From: Amycolatopsis iheyensis
GTDB lineage: Bacteria > Actinomycetota > Actinomycetes > Mycobacteriales > Pseudonocardiaceae
Length of the DNA: 64,000 nt
Assembly: GCF_024703995.1 (NCBI RefSeq)
Contig: NZ_JAMXQV010000012.1
Span: 248,001 to 312,000 of the forward strand
Direction of reading: 5' to 3'
The translations under genes and the position numbers were made by a program. The notes under the pieces are model-generated. The model had not been told where the DNA came from, made no database searches, and saw nothing but the letters and a program-made list of their open reading frames with translations. Of the stretch, positions 9,005 through 15,955 are shown one piece after another (position 1 is the first letter of the stretch; every line of letters starts with the position of its first letter).

Positions 9005-10624
9005 TCAGTACCCCCGCACTTCCGGCCACCGGCGTTCCACCCCGGCGGCGTCCAGCACGCGCGCGAAGTCCTCGAAGAGCCGCAGGTCTTCCCGCACGGC
9101 TTTCGGCTCGACCCCCTCGCCGACGGCGAACGCGGCGAGCAGCCCGGCGACCTCGCCGACGTTCCACTCCACCGGGTGCAGCCGGAAGCAGCCGTTCGTG
9201 ATGTGCGTGGTGCCGATGTTCTTACCGGCGGGCAGCAGGTTCGCCATCCGGACCGGCAGCAGCGTGCCGAGCGGGATCTCGTACGGCACGCTGGCGACGT
9301 CGACGTAGTTGCGCCCGCCGGTCGACGGGTGCAGGTCGATCCGGTAGCTCCCGACGCCGACCGCGTCCTCGCGGCGCACACGGCCGTCGACGCCGAGGAT
9401 CTCCGCCGAGACGTCGTGTTCCGTGACGGTCGTGACGGCCTTGATGCGCCGGGCTTCCCGCACGTACGCCGACTTCGCGAGGCCGTCTTCGGTGCCGGTG
9501 ACGTCGAGGCGCAGCCGGAGGCCGGGGAAGCCGGTGCCGCCGTCCGCGCGGGGTGCTTCGGTCTGCAGCCAGTACAGGACGGACAGGCTCAGCTGCTTGG
9601 CTTCGTGGTGCGCGGTTTTCACGTCGGCTTCGGTGGTGTGACCGGGGATCGCGAACGCGGGCTTGAGCCAGTAGTCGTTGAGGGGCCAGTTGACCAGCGT
9701 GATGTCGGAGCCGAACGCGCCCTCGGTGTGGAGGTTGCGGGCGAGGATGCGGCGGAAGGCCCACAGCTCCTTGTCGCCGGCGTCGGCGCTCTGGTCCGCG
9801 CTGACGGCGAGTGGGTCGCCAGGCGGGTTGGGGACGAAGGTGCGTTTGACCGGCTCGAGCGTCCGGGGGTCGGGCGCGACGAAACCGAGCAGCGGGCCGG
9901 GCCAGAAGTCCGGCTGGTAGTCACGCCAGAAGCCGTACAGCTCCGGCCGGTCGATGACGTGGTTTTCGCCTTCGTGGTGGGAAACCGCGAAGCAGTAGGT
10001 GAAACCCTGCAGATCGGCGGGGTCGGCGACGTCGGGCGCGTGCGGCTCGCCGTGTTCGCTTCGGGCTTCGGCGCCGGTGACGTGCTCGGTGCCGGTGAGC
10101 GGCAGGAGGTCGCCGTTCTCGGTGGCGTCCAGGACGTACCGGGCTTTCACGGTGACCCGGTCCTGGCCGCTTTCGAGGACCACGGCGTCGACGCGGTCGC
10201 CGGTGGTGTGCGCCTCGACCGGGCGGTGGTCGCGGAGGACGTGGATCCGCCCGGCGCTGACGTGCGGCGCGAGCATGGCTTCGATGACGGCCAGCGCGAC
10301 GCGGGGTTCGTGGCAGAGCTTGCTGACCCGCCCGGCGCCGGGGTTGAGGTCGGCGCGCCGCGCGGCTTCGGCGCGGAGCGGGTAGTGGCGGCGGTAGTGG
10401 TCACGAATGCCCTCGCGCAGCTCGCGGTAGGTGCGGGTGGACCCGAACCGCTCGATCCAGGGGTTCTCATCGGGCGGCACCGCCTGCGCGGTGAGCTGCC
10501 CGCCGAGCCAGCCGGTCTCCTCGGTGAGCACGACCCGCCGCCCGTGGCTCGCCGCCCCCAGCGCGGCGGCCACCCCGCCGAGTCCCCCGCCGACGACCAG
10601 AATCTCCGTGTCCAGTTCCCTCAT
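9005..10624 (-). CDS. FAD-dependent oxidoreductase
   Basis: 539 residues from the ATG at 10624, preceded by GGAAGG at good spacing. The protein opens with a Rossmann dinucleotide motif (VVGGGLGGVAAALGAASHG, about 8-26) and an acidic residue after the second strand (LTEETGWLGGQ). Further conserved blocks (PLTGTEHVTGAEARSEHGE, NWPLNDYWLKP, and the C-terminal AGKNIGTTHITNG / LHPVEWNVGE) match the FAD_oxidored family (PF12831), which often accompanies sugar-use genes in actinobacteria and was once annotated as xanthan lyase. The substrate is unknown. A perfect palindrome 20 bases upstream of the start suggests control by the LacI protein encoded just downstream, so it probably acts on the product of the imported sugar. 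Confidence 0.85.
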   Translation of the reverse strand: MRELDTEILVVGGGLGGVAAALGAASHGRRVVLTEETGWLGGQLTAQAVPPDENPWIERFGSTRTYRELREGIRDHYRRHYPLRAEAARRADLNPGAGRVSKLCHEPRVALAVIEAMLAPHVSAGRIHVLRDHRPVEAHTTGDRVDAVVLESGQDRVTVKARYVLDATENGDLLPLTGTEHVTGAEARSEHGEPHAPDVADPADLQGFTYCFAVSHHEGENHVIDRPELYGFWRDYQPDFWPGPLLGFVAPDPRTLEPVKRTFVPNPPGDPLAVSADQSADAGDKELWAFRRILARNLHTEGAFGSDITLVNWPLNDYWLKPAFAIPGHTTEADVKTAHHEAKQLSLSVLYWLQTEAPRADGGTGFPGLRLRLDVTGTEDGLAKSAYVREARRIKAVTTVTEHDVSAEILGVDGRVRREDAVGVGSYRIDLHPSTGGRNYVDVASVPYEIPLGTLLPVRMANLLPAGKNIGTTHITNGCFRLHPVEWNVGEVAGLLAAFAVGEGVEPKAVREDLRLFEDFARVLDAAGVERRWPEVRGY

Positions 10625-10643
10625 GAAGCCTTCCCGGCGCTGA

Positions 10644-10655
10644 TAATTCGAATTA
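10644..10655. promoter_or_regulatory. Probable LacI-family operator upstream of the FAD oxidoreductase
   Basis: TAATTCGAATTA is a perfect 12-base palindrome, 20 bases from the oxidoreductase start. It matches 11 of 12 positions of the site at 7840-7851 before the sugar importer. The pair brackets the LacI gene. Confidence 0.72.
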
Positions 10656-10717
10656 CTACGCGGGTATGGTGCGCTCGCGAGGGGACGGACGTCAAGAGCC
10701 GGAACCAGACAGACCCC

Positions 10718-10851
10718 GTGATCAGCAGGTCGACACGCGTGTCTGGAGGGTCGACACGCGTGATTGCCGGGTCGACACGGCGCCGGCCGGGGCCCCGCGG
10801 TGTGTCGACCCTTCAATCACGCGTGTCGACCTCTCAATCACGCGTGTCGAC
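10718..10851. repeat. Inverted array of 21-base units, GTCGACAC type (between pobA and the FAD oxidoreductase)
   Basis: Six GTCGAC words begin at 10729, 10750 and 10771 (left arm) and 10804, 10825 and 10846 (right arm). Within each arm the spacing is exactly 21 bases, and the right arm is the reverse complement of the left. The unit is roughly GTCGACACGC followed by GTGATTGnnGG; the arms are separated by a GC-rich centre (10781-10800). The array starts 15 bases after the pobA stop, so it may form a strong 3'-end hairpin, but its regular period also suits a protein-binding array. A second array with the same period and tail but a different head word lies at 47115-47267. Confidence 0.9.
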
Positions 10852-10865
10852 TCTTCCCGCACGGG

Positions 10866-12017
10866 TTACAGGGGGATGCCGGAGTAGTTGTCGGCCAGTT
10901 CCGTCGCTGCGGACACCGAACTCACCGTGCGGCGGAGCTGGGAGAGCTGGAGCTGGGCGTCGAAGTCGTCGCCGTGGCGGTGCAGCATCGACGTCATCCA
11001 CCACGAGAAGTGCGTGCAGCGCCAGACGCGGCGCAACGCCGTGTCCGAGTACGCGTCGGCGAGTTCGGTGTTCCCGCGCAGCGACGCCGTCAGCGCGCGG
11101 GACAGCAGAGCCACGTCGGCGACCGCCAGGTTCAGGCCCTTCGCGCCCGTCGGCGGCACGATGTGCGCGGCGTCCCCGGCCAGGTACAGGTTCCCGTGCC
11201 GCATCGGCGTCGACACGAAGCTGCGCATCGGCAGGACGCTCTTCTCGGTGATCGCGCCCGTCTCCAGCGTCCAGCCGGAAAACGCCAGCCGCGTCGAGAG
11301 CGCCGTCCAGATCCGGTCGTCGCTCCACTGCTCGATGTCCTCGTCCGGCGCCACCTGCAGGTAGAACCGGCTCACCCGCGGCGACCGCATGCTGTGCATC
11401 GCGAAGCCGTCCGGGTGCCACGCGTAGATCAGCTCGTCGGCCGACGGCGCGACGTCGGCCAGCACGCCCAGCCACGCGAACGGGTACGCGCGTTCCCACG
11501 CCTGCGACGACGGGATGGACAGCCGGCTCGGCCCGTGGAACCCGTCGCAGCCGACGACCACGTCCCCCTCGACGCGCCGCGGCTGCCCGGCACTGTCCAC
11601 AAAGGTCACATACGGCTTGTCCGCCACGTCGTGCAGGGTGACGTCGGACGCCGAGTAGTACGCCGGGCGCCCCGCCTTCTCCCGCGCCACCATGAGGTCC
11701 TTGGTGATCTCCGTCTGCCCGTAGATCGTCACCGGCCGGCCGACGAGATCGACGAAGTCCAGGTGGTGCCGCTCCCCCGGCCACTGCAGGTGGATCCCGC
11801 GGTGCGCCATGCCCTCGGCGTCGAGCCGGTCGCCGACGCCCGCCTGCCGCAGCAGCTCGACCGTGCCCGCCTCGAGCATGCCCGCGCGGATGCGCGCCTG
11901 GACGTACTCCGGGGTCTGCCGCTCGAGCAGCACCGAGTCGATGCCTTCGAGACCGAGCAGGTGGGACAGCAGCAGCCCGGCCGGGCCGGCGCCGACGATG
12001 ACGACCTGGGTGCGCAC
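10866..12017 (-). CDS. pobA: 4-hydroxybenzoate 3-monooxygenase
   Basis: 383 residues, close to the usual length of about 390. Class A flavoprotein hydroxylase: N-terminal FAD motif VVIVGAGPAGLLLSHLL, the DG motif GCDGFHGPSR (about residue 160) and the second FAD motif GDAAHIVPPTGAKGLNLA (about 283-300). RIRAGMLE and the HLQWPG region are typical of PobA rather than of other hydroxylases. It converts 4-hydroxybenzoate to protocatechuate with NAD(P)H and oxygen in the cytoplasm, feeding the beta-ketoadipate pathway; ring-cleavage genes are not in this window. The IclR regulator gene lies 70 bases upstream on the same strand. Confidence 0.93.
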   Translation of the reverse strand: MRTQVVIVGAGPAGLLLSHLLGLEGIDSVLLERQTPEYVQARIRAGMLEAGTVELLRQAGVGDRLDAEGMAHRGIHLQWPGERHHLDFVDLVGRPVTIYGQTEITKDLMVAREKAGRPAYYSASDVTLHDVADKPYVTFVDSAGQPRRVEGDVVVGCDGFHGPSRLSIPSSQAWERAYPFAWLGVLADVAPSADELIYAWHPDGFAMHSMRSPRVSRFYLQVAPDEDIEQWSDDRIWTALSTRLAFSGWTLETGAITEKSVLPMRSFVSTPMRHGNLYLAGDAAHIVPPTGAKGLNLAVADVALLSRALTASLRGNTELADAYSDTALRRVWRCTHFSWWMTSMLHRHGDDFDAQLQLSQLRRTVSSVSAATELADNYSGIPL

Positions 12018-12087
12018 GGGAACGTCCTTTCACGCGGAGAGCCCGAGCATGGATCGGGCGACCGGCCACGCTCTACGACATTCTCAT

Positions 12088-12825
12088 TCAGCGAGAGAGC
12101 ATCCGCGAGATACCACGCGCGGCCGCCCGCAACGCGGGGATCTGCATCCGGGCGTTGCGGTCGTTGGGCACGATCACCGACAGCGCGGCGATCACCCCGC
12201 CACCCGGCCCGCGCAGCGGCACGGCGATCCCGGTGGTCTCCTCGTCGATGAAGCCGGCGCAGAACGCGTAGCCGTCGCGCCGGACGTCGGCGAGGAACCG
12301 CCGCAGCCGCGCCGGCTCGGTCAGCGTCGTGCGGCGGAACGTCCCGAGCGGGCCGGCCAGCACCCGTTCCTGCAGGTCGGCGGGTGCGTGGGCGAGCAGC
12401 ACCAGCCCGGACGACGACGCGTGCAGCGGCAGCCGTCCGGCCACCCGCGTCACGTTGACGACCGCGCCGGGCGCCGAAAGCCGCTCGACGAACAGCACCT
12501 CGCGGTCCTCCAGCACCCCCAGCTGCGTGTGGTGCCCGACGACGGCGTGCAGGTCCTCCATGAACGGCATCGCGGCTTCGCGCAGCCCGAGCGTCGGCGA
12601 CGCGCGCGACGCGAGCTCCCACAGCCGGACACCCACGCGAATCCTCCGATCGGGGTCACGCCGCAGCCAGCCGTGCCCGACCAGCTCGTCGACGAGCCGC
12701 GACGCCGTCGCGACGTGCAGGTCCGCGCGCCGCGCGATGTCGGTGACGCGCAGGGCGGGCGTGTCCGGCCCGAAGGACTCGAAGATCCGGACGACACGCG
12801 TCAGCACGGAGTCGCGGTTGGCCAC
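12088..12825 (-). CDS. IclR-family regulator, probably of pobA
   Basis: 245 residues from the GTG at 12825; upstream in-frame codons run into the intergenic region without the family's normal start. The N-terminal winged helix (SVLTRVVRIFESF ... DLHVATASRLVDELVGHGWL, about 5-62) and the effector domain (LGVLEDREVLFVERL, LPLHASSSGLVLLAHAP, GYAFCAGFIDEETTGIAVPLR) are characteristic of IclR proteins. PobR regulators of 4-hydroxybenzoate hydroxylation belong to this family, and the gene lies directly upstream of pobA on the same strand, so it is likely the 4-hydroxybenzoate-responsive regulator. No operator was identified with confidence. Confidence 0.9.
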   Translation of the reverse strand: MANRDSVLTRVVRIFESFGPDTPALRVTDIARRADLHVATASRLVDELVGHGWLRRDPDRRIRVGVRLWELASRASPTLGLREAAMPFMEDLHAVVGHHTQLGVLEDREVLFVERLSAPGAVVNVTRVAGRLPLHASSSGLVLLAHAPADLQERVLAGPLGTFRRTTLTEPARLRRFLADVRRDGYAFCAGFIDEETTGIAVPLRGPGGGVIAALSVIVPNDRNARMQIPALRAAARGISRMLSR

Positions 12826-12872
12826 GTCAGGGAGTGTGCCCCAGCCTCCGCGGCGGGGCACACTCCCGACGC

Positions 12873-14639
12873 TCACGGCAGCGAGTTCAGGAACGGCTCG
12901 TGGCTGTTCTGGAACTCCCAGTTGTAGTACTTGTCCCAGTTGATCGACCACGTCATCAGCCCGCGCAACGCCGGCGACGTCCCGCCGCGCAGCGTGTACG
13001 AGCCGCAGCCGCTGCCCTTGACCAGGCAGTTCACCGCCGTCTGGACGTCCGCGGGCGAGGTGTAGCCGTTGCCGGCGCTGACCGCCGCGGGCAGGCCGAT
13101 CGCGATCTGGTCCGGCCGCAGCCCGGGGAAGAACTGCCCGGTGTTCGCGACGGTGAAGCCGGCCTTGAGCATGTCGGTCATCGCGATGTGGAAGTCCGCG
13201 CCGCCCATGTTGTGGTACTGGTTGTCCAGGCCCATCACCGGGCCGGAGTTGTAGTCCTGGACGTGCAGCACGGTGAGCGAGTCACGCAGCGCGTGGATCA
13301 CCGGCAGGTAGGCGCCGGTGCGCGCGTCGCCGGCGCTGGTGCCGCCGTAGAACTGGTAGCCGACCTGCACGAAGAACGTCTCCGGCGCCATCGTCAGCAC
13401 GAAGCCCGAGCCGTACTTGGCCTTGAGCGACTTCAGCGCGGAGATCAGGTTGACGATCACCGGCGTGGTCGGGTTGCGGAAGTCGGTGTCGCCGGCGTTG
13501 AGCGAGAGCGAGTGGCCCTCGAAGTCGACGTCGAGGCCGTTGAGGCCGTACTTGTCGATGATCGCCGAGACGGAGCTGACGAACTTGTCGCGCGCGGCGG
13601 TCGTGGTCAGCTGGACCTGGCCGTTCTGCCCGCCGATGGAGATCAGCACCTTCTTGCCCTGGGCCTGCTTGGCCTTGATCGCGGCGTTGAAGTCGGCGTC
13701 GCTCTCGACGTTCGGGCATTCGGCGACCGGGCAGCGGGTGAAGCGGATGTCGCCGGAGGTGACGGACGTCGGTTCGCCGAAGGCGAGGTCGATGATGTCC
13801 CAGGCGGCGGGGATGTCGGCCATCCGGACGTAGCCGGAGCCGTTCGCGAAGCTGGCGTGCTGGTAGCCGATGAGCGCGTGCTTCGGCAAGCCGGTGTCGA
13901 CGCAGCCGGTGGTGGTGGCGCTGGTCGTCGCGCTCTTCGGCGATTCACCGGCGCTGTTGTACGCGGCCACCGCGTAGCTGTGCGTCGAGCAGGCGCCCAG
14001 GCCGCTGATCGTGGCGCTGGTCCCGGTGCCGGTCGCGACGACAGTGGCGCCTTCGTATACACGGTATCCAGTGACCGTGCCGGCGCTCGCGCCCCAGCTC
14101 AGGGCGATGGAGGAGTTCGTGACGGCGCCGGTCGCCGGCACGCCGGGCGCGCCCGGGGTGCCGGGGGTGTTGCCGCCGGGACCGTCGAGGACGACGTCGT
14201 CGGCGTAGTAGGTGCCCGCGCCGTACCAGCCGTGGAGGTAGAGCTGGGCGGAGGTCTGGTTGCCGGTGGTGAAGGTGAGGGACAGCTGGTTGTACGCGCC
14301 GGAGTTGCCGGACCAGGTCGAGGCGCCGCCGGTGATGCCGAGGTAGACGGGGTTCCCGCGCACCCAGGCGGAGACGGTGTAGGTGGTGTTCGGCTGCACG
14401 GACACGGTCTGGGCGCACTGGGCGTAGTCGGCGCCGACGGGTGTCCCGGCGAGGGCGTAGCCGCCGCCGTGCACGGGTGTGCTGACGGTGGTCGCGTTGG
14501 CGCAGGTCCAGCCGGAGAGCGAGCCGGCTTCGAAGCCGGGGTTGGTGAGGAGGTTGGCGGCCTCGGCGGGCCCGGCCGCGAGACCGGAGAGCGCCAGCAC
14601 GGCGGCGGCGAGGATGACGGACAGTCTGGGACGCCTCAT
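12873..14639 (-). CDS. Secreted chitinase: carbohydrate-binding module, FnIII, GH18
   Basis: 588 residues. A Sec signal peptide (1-27, ending AEA) is followed by a jelly-roll carbohydrate-binding module (about 28-155, LLTNPGFEAGSLSGW), a fibronectin type III domain (about 163-245, PGVPATGAVTNSSIALSWGA) and a GH18 catalytic barrel (about 255-588). The catalytic motif DxxDxDxE appears as NGLDVDFEG, with the general acid Glu; SIGGQ forms the other conserved strand, and MTWSINWD closes the barrel. It would hydrolyse chitin outside the cell. GGAGG lies 6 bases before the ATG. The promoter region has two direct 12-base repeats like those of Streptomyces chitinase genes, so induction by chitin through a DasR-like or two-component regulator is likely. 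Confidence 0.95.
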   Translation of the reverse strand: MRRPRLSVILAAAVLALSGLAAGPAEAANLLTNPGFEAGSLSGWTCANATTVSTPVHGGGYALAGTPVGADYAQCAQTVSVQPNTTYTVSAWVRGNPVYLGITGGASTWSGNSGAYNQLSLTFTTGNQTSAQLYLHGWYGAGTYYADDVVLDGPGGNTPGTPGAPGVPATGAVTNSSIALSWGASAGTVTGYRVYEGATVVATGTGTSATISGLGACSTHSYAVAAYNSAGESPKSATTSATTTGCVDTGLPKHALIGYQHASFANGSGYVRMADIPAAWDIIDLAFGEPTSVTSGDIRFTRCPVAECPNVESDADFNAAIKAKQAQGKKVLISIGGQNGQVQLTTTAARDKFVSSVSAIIDKYGLNGLDVDFEGHSLSLNAGDTDFRNPTTPVIVNLISALKSLKAKYGSGFVLTMAPETFFVQVGYQFYGGTSAGDARTGAYLPVIHALRDSLTVLHVQDYNSGPVMGLDNQYHNMGGADFHIAMTDMLKAGFTVANTGQFFPGLRPDQIAIGLPAAVSAGNGYTSPADVQTAVNCLVKGSGCGSYTLRGGTSPALRGLMTWSINWDKYYNWEFQNSHEPFLNSLP

Positions 14640-14668
14640 TGAGTCCTCCAGTCGGGGAGAACCCTTAT

Positions 14669-14701
14669 TGTCTAGACCAATATGTCAAATGTCCAGACCA
14701 A
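14669..14701 (-). promoter_or_regulatory. Chitinase promoter with direct repeats
   Basis: Two 12-base words, TGTCTAGACCAA (14669-14680) and TGTCCAGACCAA (14690-14701), start 21 bases apart and flank a TTGACA (plus-strand tgtcaa at 14683-14688). On the coding strand they read TTGGTCTAGACA and TTGGTCTGGACA. Streptomyces chitinase promoters carry similar TGGTCNAGACC direct repeats near -35, and the DasR site is also close to this word. The match is by recall, not by search. Confidence 0.65.
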
Positions 14702-14708
14702 CTGTGGC

Positions 14709-15263
14709 TCAGCAGCCGACCAGCAGCTCGGCCACCACCCGGGTGCGCCCGGCGCCGGCCCGGTTGATCACCTGCACGCTCTCCCAGCCGGCCGGCACCC
14801 GCTCGGCCAGCAGCTCCGCCCGCCACTTCCCGGTCCGCCGCACGTGCCGCGCGAACGACCGCGGCCGCACCAGCCGGCCGCGGCTGCGCTGGCCGGCCAG
14901 CGCCTGCTCGGCCGTCACGTCGAGGAACAGCAGCCGCACCGGGCGGCCGCTCACCGCGCCGACCAGCGCCAGCAGCGCCCGGGTCGACGCGCGCGTCGAA
15001 GGTTCGTGGACCACGATCGGGCCGGCCGCCAGCAGCGCCCGCCGGACGATGCGGAGCCGGTGCCACGCGTGGACCACCGGGCGGTAGCAGCGGTAGGGCA
15101 CCGCCGGGGCCGCTGCCGCCAGCCGGGCGCGCACCTGGTCCGAGTCCAGCACCGGCAGGCCGGACGCGGCGTGGCGGAGCATGGTCGTCTTGCCCGCTCC
15201 GGGCAGGCCCGCCACGACGAGCATGTCGCGTGGCCCGAGTTCGATGACGGTGGGCTCGCTCAT
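14709..15263 (-). CDS. P-loop ATPase/kinase of the AAA_33 type
   Basis: 184 residues with a Walker A motif GLPGAGKTT (about 19-27), the DSDQVRARL segment typical of small nucleoside- or polynucleotide-kinase-like ATPases, and an LID-like basic segment (RSRGRLVRPRSFARHVRR). The hydrophobic strand RLLFLDVTAEQAL precedes it, as in zeta-toxin/gluconate-kinase-like folds. No substrate can be assigned. It stands alone, divergent from the small gene at 15533. Similar stand-alone proteins are common in actinobacteria and uncharacterised. Confidence 0.8.
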   Translation of the reverse strand: MSEPTVIELGPRDMLVVAGLPGAGKTTMLRHAASGLPVLDSDQVRARLAAAAPAVPYRCYRPVVHAWHRLRIVRRALLAAGPIVVHEPSTRASTRALLALVGAVSGRPVRLLFLDVTAEQALAGQRSRGRLVRPRSFARHVRRTGKWRAELLAERVPAGWESVQVINRAGAGRTRVVAELLVGC

Positions 15264-15532
15264 GCTCCGTCAACGTCCCGGCGAAGGTAATGGTTCCTTT
15301 ACCTTGTTCTCACGGAAAGTAGTCGGCACCTCGTCGGGGGTGGCGACGCCACCCGGCAGAACACCGATTCTCACCACGCGTGCCCGGCGTCACCCACTCG
15401 CCTGAAAACCCATGCGTGACAAGGCATCCGACGGCCTGGACCGCTTCGGGTGAAGATCGCCCGCAGCCCTTCCCGGCGCCCGGAAAAGCCCTATCTTCGG
15501 ATAAGGACTCGGCTCGAACCAAGGGGAACGAC

Positions 15533-15955
15533 ATGACCCAGTCGCTGGAACTCCCGGTCCAGGAATTCTGTCTCGATTGGACGCTCACGGGCGACGAAGG
15601 CGGCCGCGTCGGGGTCACGCTGTCCGGGCAGGTGTCGCTGCTCGACAACAACCGGTTCTACAAGATCGACGGCGTCGTGTACGTCACGGAGGGTGACACC
15701 GACATCCGCGCGGTCGGCAACCCGTGCCTGTCCGTACGCCGCAACGGCGTCGAGAAGTCGGGGCGGCAGTGGGGCTGGGAGATGTGCTCGGCCCGCAAGC
15801 GGCTCGGCGCGTTGACCACGATGGAGGGCTACTTCGTCCGCACGGGCTACTGGGCGCCCGCCGACCGCTCGATCCAGCTGAGCCTGTGCGCCGAAACCGG
15901 GTGGAGCCGGCGCAAGAGCTACAGCCCGCACGTCACCGTCCGGATGGTCGACTGA
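15533..15955 (+). CDS. Conserved hypothetical protein, 140 residues
   Basis: The ATG at 15533 has AAGGGG 7 bases upstream, so it is preferred over an in-frame upstream start. The protein begins with acidic residues, has no signal peptide or membrane segment, and looks beta-rich (VGVTLSGQVSLL, RFYKIDGVVYVTEGD, SIQLSLCAETGW). It contains three or four cysteines and many Trp/Tyr residues. I do not recognise a family. Its last 23 bases overlap the 3' end of the convergent protein kinase gene. The 269-base gap on its left (15264-15532) is the divergent promoter region with the ATPase gene; no clear motif was found there. Confidence 0.7.
   Translation: MTQSLELPVQEFCLDWTLTGDEGGRVGVTLSGQVSLLDNNRFYKIDGVVYVTEGDTDIRAVGNPCLSVRRNGVEKSGRQWGWEMCSARKRLGALTTMEGYFVRTGYWAPADRSIQLSLCAETGWSRRKSYSPHVTVRMVD

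Noticed and set aside
10718..10851. CRISPR-like array
   Set aside because: Units are contiguous, 21 bases and inverted between arms, with no unique spacers and no cas genes nearby.
10666..10887. Small open frame through the first 21-base array
   Set aside because: It stays open only because 21 is a multiple of three; its product is a repeat of VDTR-type heptads with no start signal.
9176..11251. 691-codon plus-strand frame antisense to the FAD oxidoreductase and pobA
   Set aside because: It crosses two clear minus-strand genes and a repeat array, with no domain or ribosome binding site.
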